Under the pieces are notes generated by a model that made no database searches, was not told where the DNA came from, and was given only the letters and a program-made list of their open reading frames with translations. Positions 22,801 through 33,750 of a stretch of 64,000 nt of DNA are shown piece after piece. The number at the start of each line of letters is the position of its first letter. The stretch's first letter is position 1. A program made the translations under genes and the position numbers. The stretch covers positions 1 to 64,000 of the forward strand of contig JALJCO010001117.1 in the NCBI GenBank assembly GCA_023101725.1, read 5' to 3'. The stretch comes from Atherinomorus stipes (taxonomy: Eukaryota; Chordata; Actinopteri; Atheriniformes; Atherinidae).

Positions 22801-25800
22801 CTTTCTACTCTGACTTCCCACTGCTGCATGTTATTGTGATTTCCTTCTGTCTTCCTCTCATCCTGAAACTGCTTCACTTCCATCTTTTAAAAAATTAAAA
22901 AGAAGGAAGTGCTGCAGGTTTTTGTTCCTGCACAGATGTAAGAAAATAGGGCTGTCAAATTGATTAATCAAGATTTATCCTATTGTCAAACAACAGATCA
23001 ATTTATTTAGTACTGCCACATACAGAATGCCATATAGAGATCTGTGAGTAGTCCAGGACTCAGAGCTGAATTTCAGCTTCACATTAAGACAGTTGTGAGG
23101 TCAGCCTGTGAGGACGTATCAGCAAAATTCTGGACTAAACTGTCGCTGTCTGAAGGACTTTAGGGAGACATGTAAGGACAGGGTTTCAGTAGTCTAGTCT
23201 ACTAAAGATAAATGCAGAATTCTTAGTGAGACACCTTCAACCCTAATTGTGTTCTAAAAGTGGTAAAAGCAATGTAATTAATTGCGTTTAATTGATTTGA
23301 CAGCCCTAGTAAAAAAAAAACAAAGAAATCAGAAATCTGGGTCTACATGTACAAAGACATCGGAATATGAGGGCACATCTCGGTGTGCCACTGTAATTTC
23401 TCATCGGCAGATAACTGTCATTTCATTATCTGATAAAGAATATCAGATTCTGCTGTCTACATGATGAACTGATCAATCTGGTAAATTCCAGCAATCAGAT
23501 CATGATCAGATCTTTGATGTGTATGGAAATGGCCCATTGATGGTGGACAGGAATGGGAAGTAACGGATTACATGTAACGGTGTTACATATTTAAAATACA
23601 AAATAAGAGTTACTGTATTCCATTCCAGTTCCAGTTTAGATTGGTGCATTCTGAATACAGTTACTTTCTTTAAAAAAAATGTAACTTTTAGGGATTATTT
23701 CATGGTACCTGCACAAAGTGGATGGAGAAGGCTTTATGTGCACAGGTAGTTACACATTAAATCAATGCTTCAGAGCACCTTCCACATGACCAAATGACAA
23801 TGGCTGACAGAAAAGCAACTAGGAACAGGACACCCTCCTGGTCAAAATTTAGAGAACATACCATTCTATACCGTCTTCTGCTGCTTATCCAATGTCGGGT
23901 CGTGGCAGAAGCCCAGACTTCCCTCTCCTTGGCCACAGCCGCCAGCTCATCAAGGGGCATCCTCTGGTGTTCCCAGGCCAGCCAGGAGACGCAGTCCTTC
24001 CAGCGTGTCCTGGGTCTACCCCGGGGTCTCGTCCCAGTGGGACGTGTCTGGAGCACCTCACCAGGGAGGCATCATGACCAGATGCCCAAACCACTTCAAT
24101 ATGTACCTCGTTTTTTTGGTCATGACCCACAGCTGGTGACCATAAGTGAGGTTAGGAACGTAGATTGAACCGCAAATCGAGAGCTTCGCCTTCTGGCTCA
24201 GCTCCTTCTTCACCATGACGGGTTGATCATGGTTGTAAGAGTGTTTAATGACATCCTCTTGGCAACCCACTCTGGTGACCATGTCATTCTTGTTCTTTTA
24301 GACTTAACAGCAGCCTTTGACACTGTGGATCATAACACTCTTGTGTCCCGGATAAACCACCTCGTGGGCATTCGTGGTACTGCACTGGACTGGTTCAAGT
24401 CTTTTCTTGATGTCTGTATGACATTAAAGCCTGGTTGGCTCTTAAGACAGACAATAATTTGTCTTTTTTTCTGTGTTGAGAGCAATTATCTCTGCACCTG
24501 CACCAGATTTTCTTAAGACCTTGTCACCTGGAGTACCCCCCCCCCCATTACCCTCAATTACATTTGTATAGCTCACAGCATTTCATATAAATGTTCACAC
24601 CTGCCCTAGAGTTAAGGGAAGGGGGGGTCATGGAGGGACAACTACCAAAAGTTATGTGTCAGTTTCTAACAGTTCTCAGCAGTTTTCAGTGTTGTCTGTA
24701 AATTGTCGTGTGCAGTCGTACACCTGAATTTTCAGGGAAATCTACAGTGCTGCTGAGTGACGGAAATCTGACTTGTCATGCAGTGAAAGCTGATCTTCTC
24801 TCCAGGTGCATCTTCAGTCTGCATCCACCATGAGGCCGATCATGTTTCACTCATAGATTATTTGTGTTTTCCTCTGTGATGTTCTCCTCAGGCTGAGTGG
24901 GTGTGGTCTCTCAGAGAGAAGCTGTGAAGCTCTGTCCTCAGTCCTCAGCTCCCAGTCCTCCAGTCTGACACAACTGGACCTGAGTAACAACAACCTGCAG
25001 GATTCAGGCGTTAAGAAGCTGTGTGGTGGACTGGAGAGTCCAAACTGCAAACTGGAAAGTCTCAGGTCAGGATTCATCCAGCTGGATGTTTACAATGACT
25101 TTTATTAATGACTAGAACACCTGTGGAAGGTGTGTGTGTGTGATTATCACATAGGGGTGTGACGAGATCTCACAAGATTAAATTGTGGTGATATTTGTGG
25201 TTTAAAGGAGTAATCACCTGGTCTTTTAATCTGTCCACTCTCCTTACAATGTCTTAAAATAATATCTAAAAACTTGTTAGAAGAAAAAAATCAAACAAAG
25301 TGCATATTCTGACCCTTTGCTCATACCACCACTTACTCTTGTGACGCTTCTTGTGAAAAACTTACAATTTTAACAGTAAAAAACAACATTAACATAATAA
25401 CTGACTTAATATTTAGCTCTTTCATAAGTGACCATGATATAAGCAGGATATGCCCGACGAGGGTCCACTACCAGAAATTAATGGATAGCATGAGTCACGC
25501 CTCCACGTCGTACATTAATTTCTGATAATGGACCCTCCTCTGGTATTATAAAACCCAGAAGCACAGCTACCAAACAGTCAATCAGGAAAGAACAGTTGTA
25601 TCCAGGTGGGAAGGTGGTCATTCTGTGTGTTGTTGCAGCCGCCAACAGGAGGCGTGTCACCTCCAGCGAGCTGGCCTGCTCACCACTAGTACTACTACCC
25701 ACAATGCACTGCACCAGCATATCAGTCAAAGCGCTGCAGCTGAGTCACTGCAGCTCTTATGTAAGCCGAGCATCCTAAAGATCCAGGAGGAAAATGATGC

Positions 25801-27183
25801 AGGTGAGCTGGATTATCCACCGGGAACTCCACCAGGCTGGAAGTTTCCCAGTAACATACAAACTCCCTGAAACATGGTTGTGGATCTCTGGACAAACATG
25901 AAGATTTGTCCCAAACTGAGTCATGAAGTCATAAACTTGGAGCAGATGAAGACACAAAGCCAATAATGTGAGACAGGTCCAGTTTTCTTGACATCTGATG
26001 ACGTCCAGCTTCAGTTTGACAGTAATTTTCCATCCGTGTTGTTTCCTGCAGCCTGTCAGGATGTCTGATCACAGAGGAAGGCTGTGCCTCTCTGGCCTCA
26101 GCTCTGACCTCCAACCCCTCCCATCTGGAAGAGCTGGACCTGAGCTACAACCATCCAGGAGACTCAGGAGTGAAGCTGCTGATGGCTGCAATGAAGGATC
26201 CACACAAACTCAGGTATGGAGAGCTGCTGCAGCCTGTAAAATGTGAGCTGATCCATCAGATGATCATCAGCTTCAGTAACAGTGTGTGAAGATGGTTGAA
26301 AGAAGAAACTGTGACTTCCACAAAGCAGCTTTGCTGGTGTGGCTGTGGACCAATCAGCTTCCTGATTCTGCTCCTTCTAGTCTAGAGATGCTCCATTCAG
26401 GAGAACGTGTCCACATGTTGGACTGGTCCTTTCAGTGTGGAGCAAAGTGTGTGAGAGCCATGTAATGACCCCCTCCTCCTTTCAGGGTGGAGCCTGCTGG
26501 AGAACGATGGCTGAGACCAGGAGGTCTGAGGAAGTGTAAGTGTGTTTTTCATGGATTCATCACAATCAACCATCTTCACACCATCAGAGTCAATAGATCA
26601 ATAACTGCAGCTGGATTGTTTGTTCTCTCCATCAGACTCCTGTCAGCTCACCATCGACATGAACTCAGTGAGCAGAGACCTCAAACTGTCTGACAACAAC
26701 AGGAAGGTGACATGTGTGACGGAGGAGTTTCAGTCATATCCTGATCATCCAGACAGATTTGTTCCCCGTTCTCAGCTGCTGTGTGGAAATGCTCTGACTG
26801 GTCGCTGTTACTGGGAGGTGGAGTGGAGCGGAGACGTTTCTATAGTAGTGAGTTACAGAGAAATCAGCAGGAAAGGATTCAGCAGAGACTGTTGGTTTGG
26901 ATACAACGATCAGTCCTGGAGTCTGAGCTGCTCTGATGATGAAGGTTACTCTGTCTGGCACAATAACAGAGAAACACCCATCTCCTCCTCCTCCTCCTCC
27001 TCTGTCTCTAACAGAGTAGCAGTGTATGTGGACTATCCTGCTGGCTCTCTGTCCTTCTACAGAGTCTCCTCTGGCTCTCTGATCCACCTCCACACCTTCA
27101 TCACCACATTCACTCGTCCTCTCTATGCTGGATTTGGGTTGTGGTTCAGTTCTGGTTCTTCAGTGTCTCTGTGTGGAGTGTAA
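19521..27183 (+). CDS. Fish NLR (CARD-FISNA-NACHT-LRR-B30.2), copy B, apparently intact
   Basis: The exons are CARD 19,521-19,805, FISNA-NACHT 20,971-22,756, LRR 24,892-25,065, LRR 26,052-26,213, linker 26,486-26,535 and PRY-SPRY 26,636-27,183. All reading frames are open and every intron has GT-AG ends with matching phases. The first coding exon is not certain; 16,694-16,703 is a candidate. By family knowledge the product is a cytosolic NOD-like receptor: CARD for signalling, NACHT ATPase for oligomerisation, LRR and B30.2 for recognition. Only two LRR modules are present, a short array. Its tandem sister (copy A) is a pseudogene. Whether copy B is expressed cannot be seen here. Confidence 0.8.
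19806..20970 (+). other. Intron between CARD and NACHT exons, copy B
   Basis: Like copy A but with an extra A-rich insertion of about 60 bp near 20,018-20,080, a longer (GATA)n tract (20,125-20,168) and about 20 extra bases near 20,630. No gene. Confidence 0.7.
20125..20168. repeat. (GATA)n microsatellite, copy B
   Basis: About eleven GATA units with one GAAA interruption; copy A (1150-1170) has about five. It shows length change since the duplication. Confidence 0.85.
20971..22756 (+). CDS. FISNA-NACHT exon of NLR copy B
   Basis: The exon is 1,786 nt with no stop. FISNA ([14 protein letters not shown] ...) leads into NACHT with Walker A GVAGIGKT at 21,255-21,278, Walker B FIFDGLDE at 21,474-21,497, sensor-like TTRPAAA, and the winged-helix/NAD2-like region with HIPVFCW and [17 protein letters not shown]. 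It ends [11 protein letters not shown] and a phase-2 donor GTAAGT at 22,757, the normal end of this exon in fish NLRs. All nucleotide-binding motifs are present. Confidence 0.9.
22947..23308. mobile_element. hAT-like MITE (362 bp)
   Basis: The ends TAGGGCTGTCAAATTGATTA and GATTTGACAGCCCTA are inverted. Flanks GTAAGAAA and GTAAAAAA look like an 8-bp target duplication with one change. Copy A keeps only the right terminus because a deletion removed the rest. Confidence 0.75.
23850..24236 (-). repeat. RTE-type LINE C-terminal remnant, copy B
   Basis: Minus-strand translation shows [20 protein letters not shown] and [19 protein letters not shown]. Same insertion as 4,290-4,675 in copy A, so it predates the duplication. 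Confidence 0.75.
24237..24416 (+). repeat. L2 LINE RT fragment, copy B
   Basis: [20 protein letters not shown] followed by [14 protein letters not shown]. Counterpart of 4,680-4,860; predates the duplication. Confidence 0.8.
24892..25065 (+). CDS. LRR exon 1 of NLR copy B
   Basis: 174 nt, 58 codons, reading [16 protein letters not shown] and [19 protein letters not shown]. The consensus NNLQDSG is better preserved than in copy A (NDLQDLG). Confidence 0.85.
25066..26051 (+). other. Intron between LRR exons, copy B
   Basis: Non-coding and closely similar to 5,512-6,497. No gene or element recognised. Confidence 0.5.
26052..26213 (+). CDS. LRR exon 2 of NLR copy B
   Basis: 162 nt; [14 protein letters not shown] and [19 protein letters not shown]. 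Acceptor CTGCAG, donor GTATGG. Confidence 0.85.
26486..26535 (+). CDS. Linker exon before B30.2, copy B
   Basis: 50 nt encoding [16 protein letters not shown]; one codon longer than copy A. Donor GTAAGT. Confidence 0.75.
26636..27183 (+). CDS. PRY-SPRY (B30.2) exon of NLR copy B
   Basis: The terminal exon, stop TAA at 27,181-27,183. PRY ([17 protein letters not shown]) and SPRY ([54 protein letters not shown]) are complete. Differences from copy A concentrate in short segments, for example [10 protein letters not shown] versus SGLVSVAVSY and TEEFQSY versus MEEHQSY, and in a polyserine run. Confidence 0.88.
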
Positions 27184-27247
27184 ATAGCTCGATGATGTCA
27201 GAGAAACTGATGAATAGATGGTTCAGTCTGTCCATGTCTGTCTGTCT

Positions 27248-27671
27248 CACTCAGAAACATCTTTTCAGATTCATGGATTCCACCAATACAGCTGCGATGG
27301 TGGGAAAGGCTCAGCAGAGACTGCATTTCTTCAGACTACTAAGGAAATGCCAGGTGGAGGCGAAGCTTTTGCAGATGTTTTATCGCTCCATGGTGGAGAG
27401 TGTTTTGACATATTGCATCACGGTGTGGTACGCCAGTTGCACAGCCAGAGACAGAAGAGCCCTGCAGGGAGTCATAAAGACAGCTGAAAAGATCATTGGT
27501 TGTCCCCTGCCTTCCCTGGAGGGCATTGGAGAAACCAGAGGGCTGAACAGGGCCAGAAAGATCATAAACGACCCATTACACCCAGGAAACAGACATTTCA
27601 CTCTCCTACCCCCTGGCAGGAGATACAGATCCCTTGGGAGCCGAACAAATAGACTAAAGAACACTTTTTAT
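27248..27671 (+). repeat. LINE C-terminus (Rex1/CR1-like), copy B, left part
   Basis: The frame is open here: KAQQRLHFFRLLRKCQVEAK, MVESVLTYCITVWYASCTA, LPPGRRYRSLGSRTNRLKN. It continues after a hAT insertion at 28,703-28,865 (tail with GACAATAAAGAATATTG). Counterpart of 7,685-8,265. Confidence 0.8.
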
Positions 27672-28694
27672 TAGGGCTGGGATGATTCGTCGACGTAACC
27701 GATTACGTCGACGCAAAAATACGTCGACGCAAAATATGCGTACCGATGCGTCGTCAGACCAAAACAAAGATGGCGGCGCCATGCGACTTCAGACGAAAAC
27801 AAAGATGGCGGCGCGATCTCCGCGAGTGGCTCTTCCAAGTTTCCAAAGTGTAAGGCAGTGAAGGCCCACACTCGTTTATCGAAGGTATAACTATATATTA
27901 GGGATGGCGAATCCGAAGCCTAATGAGACATGAAACAACTTCCGTGAGATGGACGCCATGTCTTCAGACACGTCAGGCCTGTTTGAGACGGTCAGCATGA
28001 AGCATGAGCTCCATCTGCTGGCCGTGGGTGGAACTGCAGCTGATGCCGGGAGCTGTCTCGTCTCTGACTGAATATAATTAAAGTCACGTTCTCAACCTCA
28101 TGTTCATGTTTCATCTGTTGGTAATAGTATTGTGTCGTCACTTCTGGGATAAATAAAGAATTTTTTATTTAATTTCCAAGTGATTGGCACCCGTATTAAG
28201 CATTAACAGAGTAAAGATGAAGATGCACTTTTTCTGGAAGCTAGACCCATGTTCAATATAGATGTTTAACTCTGAATGTTTACTTATCTTCATTATCTTT
28301 TGTTGGAAAATAATAGCCTATCTGTCTTAGCTTAAATCCTCCAAGTTTACATGATCATATTATTTCAATAATGACTTTTTTATTATTTTCATGTAAATGA
28401 AAGAATTAAAAGCCTGTTTTTCAGTCCGCTGTGTTATCAACATAAATTTTACATTCTGTTGGTTCATGAAAAACTCCATGACAGGCTGCTGCTCCCACTG
28501 CCTTTTTATTAATGCTCTTTTTTACATTTTAGATATCTTTATCAGCACATATAAATTGCTGTATGTCAATTTATGAGGAGATAATCGAATCGAGTCGAAT
28601 CGAGCTAAAAAAGTGAATCGTTAGATTAATCGATGCATCGAAAAAATAATCGATAGATTAATCGTTTAAAAAATAATCGTTTAACACAGCCCTA
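27672..28694. mobile_element. hAT-type non-autonomous element (1,023 bp) with 8-bp target duplication
   Basis: Ends TAGGGCTGGG and ACAGCCCTA; flanks are the exact 8-bp repeat CTTTTTAT at 27,664-27,671 and 28,695-28,702. Near the right end are many ATCGAT/AATCG motifs, as in fish hAT families. No transposase ORF. The empty site exists in copy A (near 8,099), so insertion followed the duplication. Confidence 0.92.
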
Positions 28695-28702
28695 CTTTTT
28701 AT

Positions 28703-29189
28703 TCATGGGCAGTTCGACTCCTAAACGCCTGGTTTTAATTTATCTTCTCTACTGAATGCTATGCTTGTTTTTATTGTTTTATTGTTTATATTGTTGCACT
28801 GTGGGTGGCGAGTGCCACACCAATCTCATTATTTTTCTGCAATGACAATAAAGAATATTGAATATTTTGTGTCTGAGGGAAACTTCTTCCTCTTCCAGTC
28901 CTTCAAAGATGGAAGCTGAGCTTCTTCCAGGATCGAAGCTTCACACTGAATATCAGGATGTTGTGTTCAGTTCATGTTCAGCTGCAGTTACTTTCTCTTC
29001 ATGATGCTGGGAATGAAAATCCTCCCAGTTTGTTTCCTTCTTTCTGTCTTTATGTTCACATGCTGAGTTATTGATTCATTTTTCACATCAGAAATTTCAT
29101 GTTTCACCACAGTGTTGATTTTCTCTCCAAATGTTTGAATTTCTACTGAGAAGCAGAATTTAAAGTTTTATTAAAAACATTCATGAATC
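28703..29189 (+). other. LINE tail and NLR 3' flank, copy B
   Basis: Matches 8,100-8,605 of copy A. Ends abruptly at ACATTCATGAATC, where an L1 begins. Confidence 0.7.
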
Positions 29190-29852
29190 GGGGGTTCCGG
29201 TTGGTAGCCATCTTGGCAGGACATGCAAACGTGAGCTCCCTGGGCTAAGCTCAACATATATTCTACTGCGATTTTGCTAAAACCACACATTTGAAACTTT
29301 ATTTAAACCTCATTTGATAACGGTATATGGCACAGTATAATTTGAGGGGAAAGAAAGACATTTTGTTGTCGACTGAAAGTACAACCGTATTGTGCTCCAC
29401 AAAGATGGCGACTGAGTCTGGAGAAAGCGAAAAACTCTTCCTGGATATGGTCTTGTCGGCCATTCGTGAAAGCAAGGAAGAGCTGTCGATGCAAACAAAC
29501 ATTAAAACAACTACTATCCAATCCTCGTTAACTAAAATTGAATCTGCACTTTTAAAGTTAGCCGACCAAGTCGAGCAGGTGGAGGGACAGATATCTGCTA
29601 ACGAAGACAACATAAGAGACACCACCACGCACGTAGAGACACTGGAGAAAGAGGTGAAATCTTTGAAAGACAAGGTGGATGATCTGGAGAGTAGGAGTCG
29701 GCGAAAAAGTCTCCCTGAAAAAGCTGAAGGCCGCGACGCCGCTGGTTTTATCAACCGAGTCATACCATTTATCCTGGGCCCAGATAGTTTTCCCACTCCC
29801 ATCTCCTGTGAGAGAGCCCACCGCCTCGGCCGGCTTCCCAGTGACGGCAGCG

Positions 29853-30069
29853 AATGGGCTTTATGCACAGCTCCACTACTTCCTGAACTTAGTACTGCAC
29901 CTTTGTTTCCTGTCTTTCAAGATTGGATAAACTGATTAATCCAGGTGTGTCTAACCATTTGCTGAGAACAGACACACCTGGATTAATCAGGTCATCCAAT
30001 CATGAATGACAGGAAACAAAAGTGCAGTACTAAGTTCAGGAAGTAGTGGAGCTGTGCATAAAGCCTATT
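29853..30069. mobile_element. 217-bp palindromic MITE, copy 2
   Basis: Same family and same length as 18,295-18,511; arms start AATGGGCTTTATGCACAGCT. It lies inside L1 ORF1, between the segments HRLGRLPSDGSE and RPMIARLLHS. Confidence 0.88.
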
Positions 30070-30309
30070 GCAGAGACCGAGACCCATGATCGCAAGGCTC
30101 CTTCATTCTAAATCCAAGGAGCAGATTATGAGACTGGCCAGGCAAAAGGGAGAGATTTGCTATGGAAACACCAGGATTTACATATTTCCCGACTTCAGTC
30201 CGAGTCTACAGCACCTTAAGGATGCCTTCAAGGATGTTAAGAAGACGCTGCGCGAGAGGAGCATCCCTTATTCTCTGCACCATCCAGCCAAACTCCGGAT
30301 TACAGATCT

Positions 30310-30583
30310 GGGCATGAAAAAGTTCCTCCTTTTTCTGCCAGAAGTGGTGCACTAATAGTGCACCATTACTGCACTATCACTGGCTGATCGGCTTGTCCCG
30401 CAAATACGTCATCACGTACGGTGTCCAAACTTTGCGTGTGGAAACGTCCTTGTTCCGGGCGTTCATTTATGCTCTGAAATCGTTTCCTGCGGGCACACAG
30501 GTGTTTCTCTGTGCGACTGAATTAGCAGACAAGTGGCTGGTAAGTGGCTGGCAGTCGGCTGAAAGGGGAACTTTTTCATGCCC
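30310..30583. mobile_element. 274-bp TIR element inside L1 ORF1
   Basis: GGGCATGAAAAAGTTCC at 30,310-30,326 is exactly inverted at 30,567-30,583, with partial complementarity further inward. AGATCT flanks both ends, a possible 6-bp target duplication (the sequence is itself palindromic). It carries no ORF of its own. Confidence 0.75.
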
Positions 30584-30881
30584 AGATCTGTACACACCAA
30601 GGAAACACCAAGTGGTTTACCACACCGGCTGCGGTTGTGGATTACTTCAAAGCTATTGAAAACGACAATTGGTCGTTTTTTTCTCCCACTGTAATAGTAG
30701 GACCACCGCGAGGCCCTTACTTCATTCGCTGAATGACTGAAGCTCAGCTGACTGCGACGGGCGGGACAACAGCACGCAAATGAATGCTTAATATACTGTA
30801 TTTCTTTCATTTTTTTCTTTCAAGAGCGCTAAGCTCCACATCGCTTAGAAGCCAGCTTGAGGACACTTTTTCCTTTGATAC

Positions 30882-31624
30882 TGTGGTTGAATTTCCTGTT
30901 GACTCTCATTTCATCTGACTCCATTATGCAGAGGCTGCGCATCTGTTAAGCAGTAGCTAACCCAGGTATTTCATAAGTATATACTGATATCTCTGAAAGT
31001 CTTCACTCACCGGATGATAAGGCTTGAGTCCACCTGTGGCATCCCACAGGATGGAAGGACGGACAAACGCTCTGAGTTGGGTTACGACGTTTATTAAAGA
31101 CGGTTATAACTATATACAGGAGTAAGATATATCAGATATTCACGAGTAAGATGCTAGATATCCACGGATCCAGATCAGCTGTTTGCCACAGAGAGTTACT
31201 GCGTGTCTTGTCTCTTTCTGACTCTTGATTTCGAAGCCCCCAAAATAGCCTTGGGTGTTTCCTAAATACTCAGCTGGCTCGTAATGCATTGTGGGAAATA
31301 TAGTATCTAACCTTTGGGTCTGTCATAGAGATACAGTCTATTCCTAAGCTTCCTGACTACAATTAACCTGGTCAATCAGAGCTCTCTCTTAGTAACTGCA
31401 TCATTCTAACATCTGGTTCCTATCCTCATGCTTATCACTAAACTCTGGCACGATATACTGCATTGTCTACGTTCTAGGAAACTGTGAGAACATTTCCTGA
31501 CTCAGCTCTCTCAACTTGCATAAACATCCTGATGTCCCCAGAACACGGCTTGTCCTTCACTAAAGTTCACTAAAAGGACAGAGTCCTGCTTTCACCTTAC
31601 ATAAACTCCTAAGATTCCACCACA
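30882..31624 (-). repeat. 3' LTR of the endogenous retrovirus
   Basis: 743 bp, TG...CA. On the minus strand a TATATA-like box (about 31,110) is followed about 20 nt later by an AATAAA signal (31,090-31,095), the expected promoter/polyadenylation layout at the U3-R border. Confidence 0.9.
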
Positions 31625-31633
31625 TTCCCCCTT
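31625..31633 (-). other. Polypurine tract of the retrovirus
   Basis: Minus strand AAGGGGGAA directly abuts the 3' LTR, the position and composition expected of the plus-strand DNA primer. Confidence 0.8.
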
Positions 31634-33750
31634 AGCACCATAAAATGGTGCTCAATCCAAACTACTAGGCAAGGCCAAACCCTAGGCTAAGCTAGGCTAA
31701 GCTAAGCTAACTATGCTAACACTAAAACCATACCCACCAAATGGCAGCAGAACTGATCTGGACCCATCCTACTAAACCCGTATTGTAGCAAGTGCAATAG
31801 ATAGAACAGATAGAGGGGAAAGGCAGAACAGTCTTAGTGGTGAGACATGAAATTACAGTAGCGCGTAACCCAAGTAAAAAGAATTCACAATTGGTGCAGC
31901 ACAACCTGCATTGTACAAATACAATCAATTTGGTCATCACAATTGAAAAATCACATTGAAAAAACATTTCCAACATGGACCCTCTAAGGTCCTCTACAAA
32001 ACAAAGTCCCCTTATGCCTGAGGACAATCACCCTTAGCATTAGCTGCTAACATTAATAAAAATCCCAATAATTCCCAACAATTATTTGGTCAGATTGCTG
32101 CAAAATGCACTGAAATGTGAAAACAATTAAACTGAGTGTGTGCAATGAATTGGACCTAAATGTACTGTGAACCTGAAATGTAAGCAAAGTTATTCAAAGA
32201 GAAATATGAAATAGCTGAAAACCCGAACAGAAATAATATGTGTGTGTTACATGAGCATATATGAATCACTCAAAAATACTGAGAATGTGTAACTGTAATT
32301 AACTATGATACTTGTGGATGATTATCACAACATAACTGAAATCAACTTAAGCATTACTGGTAGCCTATTATATCACTGAGTATAAGTGTGAACGTGTGTG
32401 CGTGAATCATATATGTGAATCAAACCGTATGTGATGCAATTAACCGTCAATATGAGCATCTGTGTGAGTGTAATTACCTCCCCCCTTAGACACAAGGTGA
32501 CTTGTGTCAACAGGAGTAAAATACAAATACAACCGAGTTGTAACTGCTAAGCAAAACTGAAATTAACTAATTAGTAACGCAGCACTAAGTATGTGTCAAT
32601 GCAATCAGTCGTAGACCGACTACCAAACCCCGGCACCCCTCGAACACCACAAGGTGCTAGGATGGCAGCAGACCTCCTTTCCTGGCAATACCAAACAACT
32701 TTATTTCACAGCCGACGACCTCTCGTGGCAAGCGAAGTTTGTAGCAAGCCATGCGTGTTGGCGTATCCGCCCTGCAGTTCAGTCATTCTCACTCTTCCAA
32801 TCGGCATCAACGAGATCCCGTCCATTTGGCAGAAGTCCAAGTCCTGTGGCAACCACGTGGTAGACTCGTGGCAGCTTTACAGGCACCGCAGCACACGCGA
32901 TTAAGGACCTGGCAAGCAGGATAAGGCAACAGCTGAAACAGCTAAACAAAGCAATTTGACACCAAAGTTACTCTAACTGGGTCAACTCTACTTCCCATTG
33001 AGCTGAACGCTGCTGTCCTGCAGGTGTGATGTTCTCCGGTCTCCGTCGCGATCCTCTCCATCTCCGTAGACAGCCCTCGGATTCTGTCCATGGCCGGCGT
33101 AAACCAGCCTCCTTTCTCCGTGTGGCCAGGAATGTAACTGCAACAGAACTCATGGCCTACAATCTGGCAACACCTCCAACAGACCTAGATCTGCGTATTG
33201 AAGGATGTTAAAGTCATTATTCACCGAACTGGATAACAAGGAAAAACTGAAAAAAAAAATCAGTAACACAGTCACATGATCACAGATGATGTAATCAGCT
33301 CTCTCAGCATCGAAACCTTCTCTGAAAAGAAGAAACCAGTTAATTCCTAGGTAGACAACTCCTGGACTGTAGTAGACATAGTTCAGTCAGCGGTCTGGCA
33401 GTGAGGATGCAATTATCCGGACTATATTCATGATGTCGTCTCGTGCTGCGTATGACGTCCCACGTTGGTTGTCTGGTCGGAGGCTCATCTCCTCAGCGTG
33501 ATGAGAACCTCTTTCCCTAGTCTCCGACCTCGATCGTGTGATGGAACCTCGGCGGTCCTCCTCATCTGGCACGGCATCTCATCCCCTGGATGGACCTCTC
33601 CTTCCTTCCCGGTGGGCTGGGTCCCTCTGGCACTGTGGTTCGACAGGTGGAGCACTTCTCTCCGTCCCACTGGATCAGGGCTGGTCTGGTCAGGTTCAGC
33701 GTTGGTGTGTTGTCTCCACTGGCCAGCACATCATCTCCCGTCCCGTGGCC
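31634..33750 (-). other. Retroviral 3' internal region, not recognised
   Basis: Where integrase and env would be expected, no family motif could be recognised, only short disrupted frames. GCTAA-rich short repeats occur at about 31,684-31,720. Heavily decayed or replaced sequence. Confidence 0.5.

Larger units (their letters stand above)
22757..24891 (+). other. Large intron of copy B with nested elements
   Basis: It contains a hAT-like MITE (22,947-23,308), an RTE remnant, an L2 fragment and a poly-C run near 24,535-24,546. It ends with the acceptor TTCTCCTCAG before 24,892. No host exon recognised. Confidence 0.7.
29190..30735 (+). mobile_element. L1/Tx1-type LINE 5' end with ORF1 relic
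   Basis: It starts GGGGGTTCCGGTTGG, a G-rich L1-like 5' end, and ORF1 begins at ATG 29,327. The protein has a heptad-rich coiled coil (ADQVEQVEGQISANEDNIRD, LEKEVKSLKDKVDDLESRSR), then the L1 RRM-like/C-terminal region (PRPMIARLLHSKSKEQIMRL, GNTRIYIFPDFSPSLQ) and, after the second insertion, KWFTTPAAVVDYFKAIENDN. ORF1 binds L1 RNA. Two DNA elements (29,853-30,069; 30,310-30,583) split it, and ORF2 is absent. Confidence 0.8.
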
